A stretch of DNA of 64,000 bases from Rheum nobile (lineage: Eukaryota > Streptophyta > Magnoliopsida > Caryophyllales > Polygonaceae), in contig WOAB01000689.1 in the NCBI GenBank assembly GCA_027886185.1, positions 682,001 through 746,000 on the forward strand, given 5' to 3'. Numbering within the stretch: position 1 is the first letter of the stretch; every line of letters starts with the position of its first letter. The notes beneath the pieces are model-generated. The model ran no database searches. It saw only the letters and a program-made list of their open reading frames with translations, and was not told the DNA's origin. Shown piece after piece: positions 32,901 to 45,980 of this stretch. The translations under genes and the position numbers were made by a program.

Positions 32901-35900
32901 TACTTCTTCTCAACGCAATCCAGGTAGAGAACATCAGAATAGCCTTTTGCTTTGGCAGCAGTCTGTGCTTTCAGAACCTGGAAATATGTAGAAAAGTGAA
33001 CTAAACTGTCCAAACAAAAGTTTAATGAGAATCAGAAAAATGTTGTCCCTTTTTTCTACAGTCTTAACATATACTTCTTTGAAAAAGTATAGGCCATGAC
33101 ATGGCTCCACTCAATCTATGAACTCAGAAATGACAGATCATGAAACAGCCTAGAAATTGAAATTTGCATAACATAAAGAGGCCATACTAGCCTACATGAG
33201 CTGGTAGGGATTTTTTTTGAAAACCAGACAATTTGAGGCAAACTACATATTTGCAGGTTCAATGGAGGATTAGGCTCTAAGTTACTTACTTTGATTCATA
33301 TGAGGGATGTCAATATAAAAAAAGTAGCATTTAACTTCTTGTTCATTTTTTTCCAGGGGAGGGGCTGTGAGAAAGAAGGGTTCCGATGTGAGGCTAATAG
33401 CCTTGTCATCAAAGCAAGTTTTGTTGAAATTGAAAACATCAAAATAGATCCCTGAGACTAGTAAAAAGAAAGAAATGGGGGACAACATATGCTTCCTTTT
33501 GACATACTTTTACTCCGCGGATCTGTTTTGAAGCATTAGCATGTCTAACTGAATGCTATGACCAGATAGCTCAAGTTACAATCAATTCTTGCCCTGAAGA
33601 ACAAGTTAACCCTTATGCCACAAATATATTATATGACTATGAATTCGATTATGATACGAGGTTGGAACAAGCCTTAAAAACTGACTCAAATATTCATTTA
33701 GTTGGGGAATCATAAGTAGAACTAAACTTAAGTTCCTACCGCTGCATAGTTTCCAATGCTTTTTACTCCTCCAGTCCCACCAGGACTTGCACGGTGTACA
33801 TTTGTTTCAATCACCAAATTAATCGGTGCCATACCTTCCTGCAACAAACAATACAAAATAAGTAAAGAAAGACAGACAATAATGTAATGCTATCCGAAAA
33901 CAAATAAGAAAACCAACAACAAGATCTACTGGCCTTGAAATAGTTTCCCACAGGTGATACATAAATCAGAAAGGTGTACTCTGGAGCAGGCGCAATCCCA
34001 AGAACAGAGCCACTCCCCATAAGCAACGGCCTGATGTAAAGAGAACCTTTACCCGGAGGAGGAATCTGAAAAGAGAAATTAAAGAGAATCTCTAAAATGT
34101 ACTTAAGTAAGAGAAATAAAACAAAACCCATTCCTTAATTGTAAAAAACTGACTTACCCAACGTTCATTTGCTAAAACTGTATCCTTTACAGCTTCAATA
34201 AACTGTTCAACAGTTGGTGCCGGCATGCACATTCTTTCAGCACCCATCTGCAACCTCAGTGCATTTTCAGAAGGACGAAAAAGCAAAATTTTACCATCTT
34301 CCTTCCTGTACGCTTTCAAGCCCTCAAATAATCCCTGACACATATCCAGTACAAACAAAAACAATCAGAGTTTATAGCATAGAGAGGGAGTGCTGCTCAC
34401 AAAAGATAGCAGGAACATTCACCAAACATGAATAATATCTTAACAAATCAACCTAATCCTGCTTCTAATCTGAAGTTAAAGTTAAACTTTTGCTGTTGGA
34501 AAAAGGTACGAGTAAGGGTTTAGTTTAATTTTTAAAGCACAGGGGTTTAGTTAGTTTCAGTGCGTGATTTGACTAAAGCAGACAATAAAGCAAATATTAT
34601 GTACATGACATTGTAATTTGGACCACTGAATGAACTCGGTAATTCTTACAGAAGACAATGAGGGACTACTGGACTAGTTTGTAAGATCCTTAAAAAAAAT
34701 TGTCTTGTAAGGGTCATTTTGCTCATATGTTCACTCACCAACCCAGCCTTAGCAAACAACATATATAGACTTATAAAATTTAGATTTTCATGAAAGTCAA
34801 AATTGCCTCTTATTTCCCAGAGTACGAGATATAGCAGGCTAAAATTGGTTATGAATCTCGAATCTAGTATGCCAACTATAAGCATAAAGCATCTGGAGTC
34901 CACTTAAAAGAGATATTTGTTATAGGTTTTATCCATTAACGATTACACATGGTTACCAAATATTAACAAGCAGCAATTTCAGTAACAACAATAAAAAATA
35001 TTTTCATAACAGGGGTAGGAAACTATGTCTGAATAAAATAAGTATTCATTGATCCAATGATGTATCACCAACATTAAAGAAATTACAAAATGCTACTAGT
35101 AGGAAATGAAAAAAAAGACAAATCAATGAATTTCATCGAAAATAGTATCAAAGATGGATGGATATGTCAAGATAAAGCATTAACAATAATGAAACTTGAA
35201 AAGCAGAAGTTCTCTGAAAGACCAAACTCTTTACGTAAGCGCTTATTCATGAGTTGTTTTTATGGATTATTGGAAAAAGTACATAAATGCAACATATTAT
35301 CAGTAGGTATATTTAAAGAGACACCAGCAAAAGACAGCATACTATCAGAAAGAAATGTAGCATAATCTCCAAAAAAGCAAAGTGTTAAGACTACTAACCT
35401 GTCCATAATTCAAGACACCAGCTGAAGGACTAATTTCAATGTTTCCAAACCTCCTCAGTTCACCTCTTGAGAAGTCTCCACCAAGAGCACATTTCATGAT
35501 ATACATATAATCCGTAGATATAAGTCCAAATCCAAGGTTATCCCAATCAAGTTCTAACTTGGATGGCTCGCTGCAAAGTAGATCAAAGACATAGTGACAC
35601 ATAATCAACATCTTGAGGAATCACCATAAACCAGAGTAGCTAGGAAACTAATAGTGCCGTACAAAATTTTCTGGAGTTAGTTTTCGAGACTAACAGATAA
35701 ACATAGTAAAAAAAAATCACAGATGAATCACTACAAATACAAAAATCGAAGTATAATTTTACCAGTTGCATAGTCGTGATATTCAGCAAGTAACTTATCA
35801 TATATCACCTACTATTACTCATCATGAAATACAGATCTAGCAAGCTCCTTACATGAAATTAGCCAAGGTTCTTCATCACCTTTTTATCTTATATCCTAAA

Positions 35901-36630
35901 TAACCTCTAGCACGACGTCTAAGATCCTGAAAATGATTAAAAAGATACATTAAGGCCAAGGGCTCAACTAGGAACATCCTATTTTTACTTACTATAGTAC
36001 AGTAAATCATATGATGATCAACTAAGAGAAGCATCGACGACCACAAATAACAAATCCTCAAAATGAAAAAGCATACATCATAACAGAGGAGCAAATGAGA
36101 AGGACACAGACTTGAAGATTACTCCATCTTCTTTAGCCGGAGAAGACACCCGCGTTACATGATCAGCCCCAAGGGACTGCTTGTGGAGCTGAAGGACAAA
36201 CGTGCCAAACAGAATACAATAATTCGTCAGAACCCTAACAACAATCAAGTAATCAAGTCAAGGATAATAAAAGGCGGAAATGGATGCAAGACGCAAATAA
36301 ACCTAATACCGATTGCATTCATAAATTCCCCCAAAGAAGGTGTAATGGACAGGGGAGAAGACTCCCAAAAGTCAAACAGCAGAAAAGTTGGTGCCGAAAA
36401 GGTCAAATTTCAATAGCGTTAAAAAAGGTGATGATTGTATCGAAACAGCCCATAGGAGGCCCGGAGAAGATAGGAGAGAGAATGACCTTGAGAGATGGAG
36501 GAGAATATGACTTTTTGTCGGCGAAGAAGAAAGGGGAAGCGGGGAGAACGCAGTTGGCGTGACGATTGGAAGCGAGAAACGGAGAGCCGAAGTGAATCCT
36601 GCTGGTAGGGGCGGCGGCGATGGTATCCAT
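29959..36630 (-). CDS. BCAT: Branched-chain-amino-acid aminotransferase, plastid type
   Basis: PLP enzyme that interconverts Val, Leu and Ile with their 2-oxo acids, using glutamate/2-oxoglutarate. Ten exons (minus): 36487-36630, 36106-36188, 35399-35570, 34158-34334, 33934-34065, 33740-33838, 32861-32977, 32546-32641, 31773-31885, 29959-30073; joined length 1248 nt, 415 residues, the family's usual size. Exon 1 codes a Ser/Pro/Arg-rich plastid transit peptide (MDTIAAAPTSR). Core motifs: DWDNLGFGL, NIEISPSAGVLNYGQGLFEG, ERMCMPAPTVEQF, SLYIRPLLMGSG, the PLP-lysine segment GGVKSIGNYA, SDVLYLDC, EEVSSCNVF, GTILPGITR and EVFCTGTAVVVSPVGS. All junctions are GT-AG except the exon 5 donor (GC). A hAT element sits in intron 9. 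Plastid location is inferred from the leader. Confidence 0.95.
30679..31643. mobile_element. hAT-type element in BCAT intron 9
   Basis: 965 bp, ends CAGTGACTAAAAAGGC and GCCTTTTTAATCACTG, flanked by the exact 8-bp duplication AACCAGCT (30671-30678, 31644-31651), all hAT hallmarks. Both subterminal zones are packed with GGCGCGCCTAGGCGC-type palindromes. The interior on the minus strand has an acidic tail (EEDEEDDEDYNSANGDDEG) that may be what is left of a transposase C-terminus; no transposase domain remains, so it is non-autonomous. Confidence 0.92.
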
Positions 36631-36960
36631 ATTTTTTGCGTTTCTGTGGCGAGTGAGTTTTTGCAGGCCGGCAATGGAGAAATGAGAGATGAGTGGAGAA
36701 GACGGAAGGTACCTTTTTGGGGTATGCAGGAAAAAAAACCTACAAAGCTAACCGACTAGTGTCCGTGTGCCGGTGATTTCAACGGTTACTAAATCAATGT
36801 TTTTTTTTTTTAAAGGAATGGTGATTATTATTATTTTAAAAAAAATATAATGGTATTTAAAAAAAATAAAACAGTGTTTTTCGCCGTTCCATAATTTAAA
36901 AAAAAAATCAATGCTTCTTATGTCAATAGTACTCCGGTCTGGATATTTTCAAGTGATCAG
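36631..36960. other. BCAT upstream region
   Basis: 5' leader and promoter side of the minus-strand BCAT gene. No clear TATA box could be assigned; several A/T runs lie at 36800-36910. Confidence 0.4.
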
Positions 36961-37084
36961 GGTTACATGGCAATAAATTCGTTTATATCATGAGATTTTA
37001 ATATACTTGTATTCATCTAAAATTCATGTATGTTTCTCCACTAATTCGTTTGCTATTAACTGTTTATTAGTATTATTCTCGAAA

Positions 37085-38540
37085 ATCACATATAACTATG
37101 GTTATATCCAATTTGATTATGTTTTATGGTCATATACTACGGTTATATTCTATAGTTATATACTATGCTTATATCCTATAATTATATACTATGATTATAT
37201 CTTATGATTATATTTCATAGTTATATACTATGGTTATATCCTATATTATATCATATAGTTATATATTATGTTTATATCCTATAGTTATATACTATGATTA
37301 TATCTTATAGTTATATCCAATTTGGTTATATCATATCGTTATATCCTATAGTTATATACTATGGTTATATCCTTCGAAAATCACATATAACTATGGTTAT
37401 ATCCAATTTGGTTATGTCTTATGGTCATATACTACGATTATATTCTATAGTTATATACTATGGTTATATCTTATAATTATATACTATGATTATATCTTAT
37501 GGTTATATTCCATAGTTATATACTATGGTTATATCCTATATTATATCATAAAGATATACTATGTTTATATCCTATAGTTATATACTATGATTATATCTTA
37601 TAGTTATATCCAATTTGGGTATATCATATAGTTATATACTATGGTTATATCATTCGAAAATCACATATAACTATGATTATATCTTATGGTCATATACTAT
37701 ACTATGGTTATGTCCTATATTATATCATATGATATACTATGTTTATATCTTATAGTTATATACTATGATTATATCTTATTGTTATATCCAATTTGGTTAT
37801 ATCATATCGTTATATCTTATAGTTATATACTATGGTTATATCCTCTATTATATTCTATAGTTATATACTATGGTTATATAATATATTATATACTATAATT
37901 ATATCTTATAGTTATATCCAAATTGGTTATATCATATTGTTATATCCTATAGTTATATACTATGATTATATCTTATAGTTATATCCAATTTGGTTATATC
38001 ATATCGTTATATACTATAGTTATATCATATAGTTATATACAATGATTATATCTTATAGTTATATCCAATTTGGTTATATCATATCGTTATATATTATGGT
38101 TATATCATATAGTTATATACAATGATTATATCTTATAGTTATATGACTCATATCCAATTTGGTTATATCATATCGTTATATTCTATAGTTATATATTATG
38201 ATTATATCTTATGGTCGTATTATATAGTTATATACTATGATTATATCATATAATATATTCTATAGTTATATGCTATGGTTATATACTATGATAAAGACCC
38301 TAAACCCTAAAACAATCCCCACACACCCTTTGGGCGCAACTAGGTTGCGTCCAGAACTATGGAGGCAACTAGGTTGCGCCCAAGGGATTTCTAGTGTTTT
38401 TTTAGGGTTAGGTTTTGGGGTTTAGGGTTTGTAATTTAAGATTTTCGTACTATGATTATATCGTATGGTTATATTCAATAGTTATATCATATATTACATT
38501 CTATAGTTATATCATGTAATGACATTATATATTACTCCCC
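37085..38540. repeat. AT-rich minisatellite
   Basis: Roughly 1.2 kb of variants of CTATAGTTATATACTATG and GATTATATCTTATAG (basic unit about 24-26 bases), with a longer-range pattern marked by TATCCAATTTGGTTATATCA every 150-250 bases. Interrupted at 38290-38440 by a hairpin-containing piece. Long frames rich in Tyr/Ile here are artefacts. Confidence 0.92.
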
Positions 38541-38742
38541 CAACCATCATCATACCTTTCAAGGTCCGAAACAATTTAGCAAAATATTCAGTCAATATAT
38601 AGATATTATAAGTTATTTTTCCAACTTCAACTTGAAAATTTTAAACTTTGTACTGCAATGATAAAGACCCTAAATCCTAAACCCTACAAAATCCTAAAAT
38701 AATCCTCACACAACCCTTTGGGCGCAACTAGGTTGCGCCCAA
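38288..38742. repeat. Two copies of a CCCTAAA-rich hairpin unit
   Basis: Copy 1 (38288-38425) and copy 2 (38657-38742) share GATAAAGACCCTAAA and CCTTTGGGCGCAACTAGGTT; copy 1 has two GGGCGCAACTAGGTTGCG units facing each other. Copy 2 is cut by the left LTR of the Copia element. Not telomeric: CCCTAAA occurs only singly or doubly. Confidence 0.7.
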
Positions 38743-38745
38743 AGT

Positions 38746-39107
38746 TGTTGATGTTTTTTTATAAAGATTTAAGTGATTTTGCATTACTTAAACCTTTATA
38801 AAAAAACACTTAAAACAACTTTAAGTATTAGGAGAGAGGGAAAAAAGATCAATAACTTTATAGAGGTATTCTTGCTCTTTGTTGGTGCATCTTTCACAAT
38901 GGTTAATGCCTTTATTTATAGGGCAATGGTAGCATATAATTCTTGACTAATATTAAGGTAAAGAAGGTGAATAATTCATCATTACTATTTACCTCCAATA
39001 ATCTACATGAGTTGTCAAACTTATACAACACTTGTGTTCATACTTAATTAAACATGTGTTACATAACATGTTCATAACTTCTAGATGCATTTAAAATGTT
39101 CATAACA
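38746..39107 (-). repeat. Copia 3' LTR
   Basis: Aligned along its length with 51222-51581; differences are scattered substitutions and a few short indels, for example in the first 50 plus-strand bases. It begins right after the polypurine tract on the element strand. Confidence 0.9.
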
Positions 39108-39119
39108 CTCCCCCTTGAA
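39108..39119 (-). other. Polypurine tract
   Basis: On the element strand TTCAAGGGGGAG lies directly before the 3' LTR start (TGTTATG), the place of plus-strand priming. Confidence 0.85.
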
Positions 39120-39352
39120 TATTCACCTTCGAACTGTTGTTGGATATGGATGTACGTTGCCTCGTTAAAAACCTTGTCAGAAAAAACTCAGTGGGATAAA
39201 AACCTGATCAAAGGGAAAAACGAGTGCAGCTATGAATCCCATTATACGCCGTTGATGCTGCCTCATTAAAAACCTTGCCAGACAAAACCTAGTGGGATAA
39301 AAGCCTGACCGAAGGGAAAAAGAGTGCAGCGCATATGGTGCTCCCCCTGAGA

Positions 39353-40920
39353 TCAACGTATGTCTCGGAGTCTGTACATTCCAATCTTGGACACCAGCTC
39401 TGCAAATTTCTTAGAAGCCAATGACTTTGTGAACATATCTGCCAAGTTGTCGTTCGACTGGATTTGTTGGATATCAACTTCCCCAACTTCTTCCAGTTCA
39501 TGAGTAGAGAGAAATTTAGGCAATATATGTTTTGTGTGGTCTCCCTTGATGTAGACTTTCCTCATCTGAGCAACACATGCTGAGTTGTCTTCATACAACA
39601 ATGGTGGGTCGTCAGTGATAGGCCTCATTCCACATTCTTTCTGGATGAATTTGATCATTGCTCTTAGTGTCACACATTCTCTTCCTGCTTCATACAAAGC
39701 AATCAACTCTGCTTGATTTGATGATGTGGCAGTCACAGTTTGCTTTGTTGATCTCCATGAAACAGTTGTGCCTCCATATGTGAACACATAACCATTTTGT
39801 GACTTGGCTTTTATGTGGGTCTGATAAGTATCATGCATTTGCATATTCGACCAAGGTAGCGTCTCTTTGGTTACAATAGAATAACCCAAGATCATGTGTG
39901 CTGCGGAGATAGCGGAATATATGTTTGATCCCATTCCAATGTCTCATTGTAGGTGCAGAATTAAACATGGACAATAGATTCACAGCAAAAGCAATATTTG
40001 GTCTTGTAATGTTAGTTAAATACATAAGAGCACCAATTGCACTTAGATATGGTACTTCTGGACCAAGAACATCTTCGTCCTCTTCTCGAGGGCGAAATTG
40101 ATCCCTTTCTACATTGAGAGATCGAACTTCCATGGGAGAGCTCAAAGGATGAGCCTTGTCTATATTAAACATTTTCAAGACTTTTTCAGTATAATTAGAC
40201 TGATGGATAAAAAAATTATCCTTCAGGTGCTCAATTTGTAAGCCAAGACAAAGCTTGGTTTTACCAAGATCTTTCATCTCGAATTCTTTCATCAAATATT
40301 TCGCAATCTCTTGAAGTTCATGGGAAGTTCTGACGATGTTCAAATCGTCTATATAGACTGCAATAATAGCAAATCCACTCTTGGATCGCTTGATGAAAAC
40401 ACATGGACATGTGGCATTATTCTTATATCTCTCTTTCATAAGATATTCACTAAGACGGTTGTACCACATCCGTCCTGATTGTTTCAATCCATACAACGAC
40501 CTCCTCAGTTTTATAGAAAACATTTCTCGAGGTTCAGAGTTGTTGGACTCCGGCAATTTTAGTCCTTCTGGGACTCTCATGTAGATGTATGTATCAAGTG
40601 ACCCATATAAGTATGCAGTGTAGTTTTTTAAACACAGTCATGCCAATTAGAAACCTCAACGTAGTTGCATCGACTACCGGAGAGTATGTTTCTTCATAAT
40701 CACTTCCAGGGATTTGAGAAAAACCTTGAGCTACAAGTCTAGCCTTATATCTCACAATTTCGTTTTTCTCATTTCGTTTTCGAAAGAATATCCATTTGTA
40801 TCCGACTGGTTTTACACCCTTTGGTGTATGGACTACAGGTCCAAAGACTTCTCGCTTTTCAAGCGATTTTAATTCTGCATGAATGGACTCTTTCCATCTC
40901 GACCAATGTTTCGACGACAT
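39353..40920 (-). pseudogene. Copia reverse transcriptase and RNase H
   Basis: On the minus strand: KPVGYKWIFFRKRNEKNEI, YKARLVAQGFSQIPG and YEETYSPVV (RT start, 40594-40920); then a frame break near 40590 and SLYGLKQSGRMWYNRL, the catalytic YIDDLNI, KDLGKTKLCLGLQIE and YLSAIGALMYLTNITRPNI (39831-40580); then RNase H with SWRSTKQTVTATSSNQAELI, LLYEDNSACV and KHILPKFL (39353-39934), in a further frame. The catalytic residues are present but at least two frame changes interrupt the polyprotein. Confidence 0.9.
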
Positions 40921-41829
40921 TCATCAACTGATTTTGGCTCAATGTCATCATCCTCAGCCACAATATCTATAGACATTGAGTAGGCAAATATATTATCAAT
41001 AATGATATCATTTCTATTCCATTGTATACACGTGTATACAGTGGTAGACCCAGGATTTTCCGGAAGGAGGGGCGGAATTTTTTAATAAATTTTGGGGTCG
41101 GGTTTTGTAGTTTGTTTGAGGCATTGTTTGGAGTCATCGATGACCCGACAAATGGGATGGAACCGGCCTAACTAGTCTCTTTGCATGCGGGATCAATGAG
41201 TTAAAACTTACAATTAACTCACTCGATGAAAGGATAATGGGGTGTTAATGTTTTATAGGAGGTCTTTCACATTGGAGAGAACCCCTAATGAATAAAATAG
41301 TTTATAGATTTGTGAAGTTAATACTTATTTGTAATTATGAACATATTTTGATATATAACACTTGCATATTAGTATAAAGTTTGCTTATTAGAAAGTAATA
41401 ATTATGATACTGATATAAGTTTAAGATTTATCATGGTCAATATTTTTATTATAGTTTAGTATCTAAGTACACTAGAAATAAATAAATAAATAAATAAATA
41501 GTAATGTTGAATAAAATTGAAATTAATCTAAATATTGTTTGTGATAATCTCCCAAATTTTAACCTAACAAAAAAAATATTATGAATTTGTAATTCTCTAC
41601 TCTTATTTAGGTGTCCAATATTAACTGATATTAAGTTTTTTTGATTAAAAACATAGACATTTTATATAGTCCTTTCTCATTATTAAAAGTGAAAAATAGC
41701 TAAATAAGACACATAAATAATAGAAGGAAAAGAAAGGAATAGAATTAAGGAAGGGAGAATACGGGAGTTTAGACCAAAGAAAAAGAAGAGAGAATACGGA
41801 CGACTGGTGAACCAAGGAGGTAAAATCCA

Positions 41830-44052
41830 CACCAACCTAAGTAGGGATGGCAACGGGGCGGGTTCGGGGCGGGGAGTACCCTCCCCGTCCCCATCCCCGT
41901 TTAGTGTTATATTCCCCATCCCCGTCCCCGTCCCCGTTGTAGTTAAAAATTTGGCCCCGTCCCCGCCCCGTCCCCATCCCCGTTGGGGAATCCCCGTCCC
42001 CGTAAATTTTCCCCATATAAATTCCCCGACGGGGAATTTTCAACCCCGAATCCGTCCCCGTTTAGTGTTATATTCCCTATCCCCGTTTAGTGTCAAAATT
42101 TGTGGTGATCTTATACGTATACTTTTTCATTGTAAAATGGGACTCATACAGCTTTCCATTCATCCAATTTCTCTGAAGAATCCTACCATTCCATCAACTC
42201 CCTGAAAACAGACTCTAACATCTCTATGGTGAACAAGCTGCACAATTTGGTTGTCCAAGCAAAGGAAGCATCCACCACTGGGTCCAGTAAGAGGAAGCTC
42301 TTGGAGGATGAAGGTGATACGGCTTCATCTGTGCTGGTGGGGACTAAAAAATCCAAAGTCTGATCCTTGCTAAGCTCTTGAGGTGTCTAGCTGCAAAAAC
42401 CTTTTGGCCACTAGTGGACCTATGGTTCCTTACTGGTGCTAGGGACATCCCACCTTAGGCTTAAACCTAAGAAATGTTACCCTTGTTTTAGCATCTTGAC
42501 ATTTATCTATCTGAATTTCTATGTTTTTCTGCATTCACCAATGTAACCCTGAAAAGGGTGTTTGTATGCACTACTGATTCAATCAATGGAACCCTTACAA
42601 GGGTGTTTGTTCTTAATCTTTATCTAAGATATCTATGGCATTTCTAAAGTTGTAACCAAAGGTATGTATCTGCTTGTTGAACCACTGAAGAGATGCTTAA
42701 TCTGTTTACCTGTTTGATTAACAAATCACAAGGTTATACTCAATAAATCATCCACTTCATTAAACTGTGAACATAGCACCATTCTACTGCCTGCTCCATT
42801 TGATGTCACAGGTGGGAAACCTGGAAAGACTCAGGAAACTCCAGCTAATGGTAGCCCAGAACAGCACAAGGAAATTCAAATTCCAAGAGAGTCCAGATTG
42901 CAGGAAGCTGACAACTCCTATGAGAAGACACACTTAGACCATAAACTGGAAAAGGAAAGCCTCGCAAGTGCATGCGGTCTCAATTGGCATATGACACTAA
43001 TGCTGAATATGGAAAGTTCCTACCAAAAATATGTTAAGATGTATAATTTTATTGAACAAATAAGACTCTTGGAATCCTTATACAAAAGTTTCCTTTAAGA
43101 AGTTTTGTATGCAGGGACACCAACACCTTAATTGAGGAGATTTTCTAGCGGAACCTACCATACCTCCATAAGAATCTAGTATCTATTGTGTTGTAAACAA
43201 TGTTTTGAGTACAAGAACAGGTCCTATCATATAGGTATCCAGAATTATACCCTAAAGTACTATGTGTTACTTAGGAATACAACCCATCAATGGCAATCGA
43301 CACGCAAAAAATAAACAACCTCAGTCACAAAACTATAACAAAGGCAGATGGATGAAAACGATGTAGACGGTAGACCTATGAATCGCGAGGCCACTTCGAA
43401 CGATTCACATATAACAAATAGTTGAAGAGGCAATCCGCCATAAAAACAGACCACGAACCAAACATACCGCTTTGAGATGTCCCAAACCAGTGCGGACGGG
43501 GTCTATCACCATAAGTGACACTACTAAACGAGTACTCTGGATTTCTTAAGCTGAGTTTAGTAGAACAATGAGTCCTACGACTTATCAACCCTCGAGTAAC
43601 CCTTGATCCTCATTTAAATCTATCTTCCTTAACCCATAGGTACTCCCATTTCCGAGGCTACTTCCCTAAGGCTAAACCCGAGAATTGCTGATTCGGATCG
43701 GGACAAGACTGTGATCGAGTGATCCCTGGTGGTTGTTATGACTCTTGCGCCCCCAGATTAGTCGTGTCTCTTCTTTTCGGCTGCTTCAGACGACCTGTTG
43801 GTGCTTTCCGACCACTGTTTGAGGACTTTTTCGTTGCTCTGCCTTGGTTGCTTGTTGGGCTTGTCAGTGTCTGTACCTTTCCTTGTTTTATGGTTTGTTG
43901 TTCCTTTCTCTTATTTCTCTTCTTTATGTTTTTTTCGGTTTAATTGTTGTGGTTCCCGGGTTGTGGCGGGTGTCCCGTCGCCAATTCTTCGGCCTCTCGA
44001 GTTTACCTGGTGGTTTGTACTAGGATCTCGAATTCTTACTTCATCAAAAAAA
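41830..44052 (+). mobile_element. LINE-like retroelement nested in the hAT element
   Basis: A poly-A run (44045-44054) and a 16-bp direct repeat (AAGGAGGTAAAATCCA at 41814-41829 and 44053-44068) bound it. A short open stretch at 42200-42362 (NKLHNLVVQAKEAST, SKRKLLEDEGD, KKSKV then stop) and another at 42810-42980 look like pieces of an ORF1-type protein. No reverse transcriptase is recognisable, so it is heavily deleted or a non-autonomous derivative. Confidence 0.65.
41845..42085. repeat. CCCCGTCCCCG-rich MITE
   Basis: Starts GGATGGCAACGGGGCGGGTT and repeats CCCCGTCCCCGT; this is a common hAT-type MITE end in plants. Only one clear end is visible. Nested in the LINE-like element. Confidence 0.55.
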
Positions 44053-44202
44053 AAGGAGGTAAAATCCAACGTTTATTGCCAGCTAAACTATGGTAAAATT
44101 ATGTCAAATATTCAACTTTCTATATATGTAACACTAAATTGGTTCCAAAGCGGGGGCGAGAGCCCTCCCAAGCCCTCGCCTGGATCCGCCAATGCATGTA
44201 TA

Positions 44203-45795
44203 CATAATTTATGAAAATCTCGAAATTATCGATATTTCGATCTTCATCCAAGATATTATTTTCTTTTGAGATGTTTTCATTTTCAATCTCTTTGCCTTTA
44301 TCATTGCTCTCCAGGGCAATTGTGGCATCTCTTGCCATACCCTTTTGGTTCTTTGGCTTCCTTGGTTTCAAGTTCTTTGAACCTAGTGGTCTACCATGCT
44401 TTGGGCGTGTTGTAGACTCATTTGCAATGGACACTTCTGGCTGTCCAACGGGTATTTCAATCCTTGCAGGAGCATTTGCTGTAGGTATATGTGACTTAGT
44501 TACCTTCTTTGTATCGATGAATGCATCGGGTAACTGATTTGCATTATTTTGCAAATGAATGATCCGTTGTACTTCTTGTTTACACATTTTCGTTCTTGGA
44601 TCAAGGTGAGATAATGCAGTTGCATTCCATGTAACCTCTTTCATACATGGGTCCACCTTTTTCTTTTCTCCCCCTAAGTTAGGGAATGTACTTCTGTCAT
44701 AAGGACAATCAACAAATCTTGTTGTAACCAAATCACCAGTTGTTGGTTTGAGATATTTAATAATCGATGGGGATTCGAAACCAACATGAATTCCCAATCT
44801 TCTTTGTGGACCCATCTTTGTTCGCTAAGGTGGAGCAATAGGAACATAAACAGCACATCCAAATACTTTTAGATGCGAAATGTTCGGCTCCTTACCAGAT
44901 ACTAATTGCAGTGGGGAATGTTCATGGTTTGCACTTGGTCTCAACCAAGGCTGCAGCATGCAATATAGCATGTCCCCACGCTGATGGTGGTAATCTGGAT
45001 TTCATTAACAATGGTCTAGCGATTAATTGTAATCGCTTTATCAATGATTCAGCAAGACCATTCTGTGTGTGAACATGAGTCATTGGATGCTCTACATCAA
45101 TCCCAATTGACATAAAAAATTCATTGAAGGTTTGGGATGTAAATTCTCTTGTATTATCAAGCCGAATTATCTTTATGGCATAATCTGGGAACTGCGTCCT
45201 TAATCGGATTATTTGAGCAAGGAGTTTAGCAAATGTCACATTTCTAGTCGATAATAGACTTACATGTGACCAACGTGTGGATGCATCAATTAGCACCATA
45301 AAATATCGAAATGGTCCACATGGTGGAGCAATTGGTCCACATATATCTCCTTGGATTCTTTTCAAGAATGCAGGCATTTCGCTTTCAATTTTGCACCTTG
45401 AAGGCCTTATAATTAGCTTCCTAAGTGAGCAAGCAATGCAATTAAAATCACTGGACGATAGAACCTTAATGTTCTTCAATGGAAGTGAATTCTTTATGAT
45501 TTTGTGCATCATTACTAATCCAAGGTGACCCAAATGGTCATGCCATAATGTGAATGTAGTTTGGTCACATGACCTTTTACGTATCGCTGCATTGACCTCA
45601 AACGGATAAATATATGTATGATATAATCCGAAGGTTTGCCCTGACATCTTTTCAAGGATCTGTATTCGGCCAGATTCATATTTTATGATGTAGAAATATT
45701 CTCTCCCATTTTCATTCATGGTTTTCATATGAAACCCATTATGACACACATCTTTAAAACTCAATAAATTCCTTCAAGATTTACTCGAATATAGT
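44203..45795 (-). pseudogene. Copia integrase
   Basis: Minus strand. GAG-pre-integrase zinc site with LWHDHLGHLG and CIACSLRK (HHCC), then the DDE core: QGDICGPI (D), IIRLDNTREF (D) and HTQNGLAESLIKR (E). The frame breaks near 44920 and continues as GPQRRLGIHVGFESPSIIKY and PKHGRPLGSKN, the C-terminal part. A stop from CGA to TGA lies near 45778. Left edge is the second hAT insertion, right edge the first. Confidence 0.9.
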
Positions 45796-45980
45796 TAGAC
45801 CTGAGCAAATGCGGGTTGGCCCACCCGGCTCGGCCCGCCTGCCAAATAATACGGGCTTGGACAAGGATTCTAGCTCGAACGGGTAAGCGGGCCGAGCCCG
45901 ATTACAAGTTCAGGCCCGTTAGAGTCGTTCAGCACGGCTCGCGGCCCGTATATTTATATAAATATATAAAAATTCGAAAA

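Larger units (their letters stand above)
41039..44194. mobile_element. hAT-type element in the Copia pol gene (contains a LINE)
   Basis: Ends CAGTGGTAGACCCAGG and CCTGGATCCGCCAATG are imperfect inverted repeats; flanks CGTGTATA (41031-41038) and CATGTATA (44195-44202) are an 8-bp duplication with one C/T change. Taking it out joins the Copia integrase tail and the RT linker in frame, which confirms the ends. The same end type (GGATCCGCCA-like) is seen at 14681-14693. The interior is mostly a younger insertion. Confidence 0.82.

Noticed and set aside
36372..36674. Alternative 100-codon frame at the BCAT start
   Set aside because: The frame starting MDTIAAAP at 36630 splices in phase into the conserved BCAT core and has a transit-peptide composition; the other frame does not.
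37007..38425. Plus-strand frames rich in Tyr/Ile
   Set aside because: Translation of an AT-rich minisatellite.
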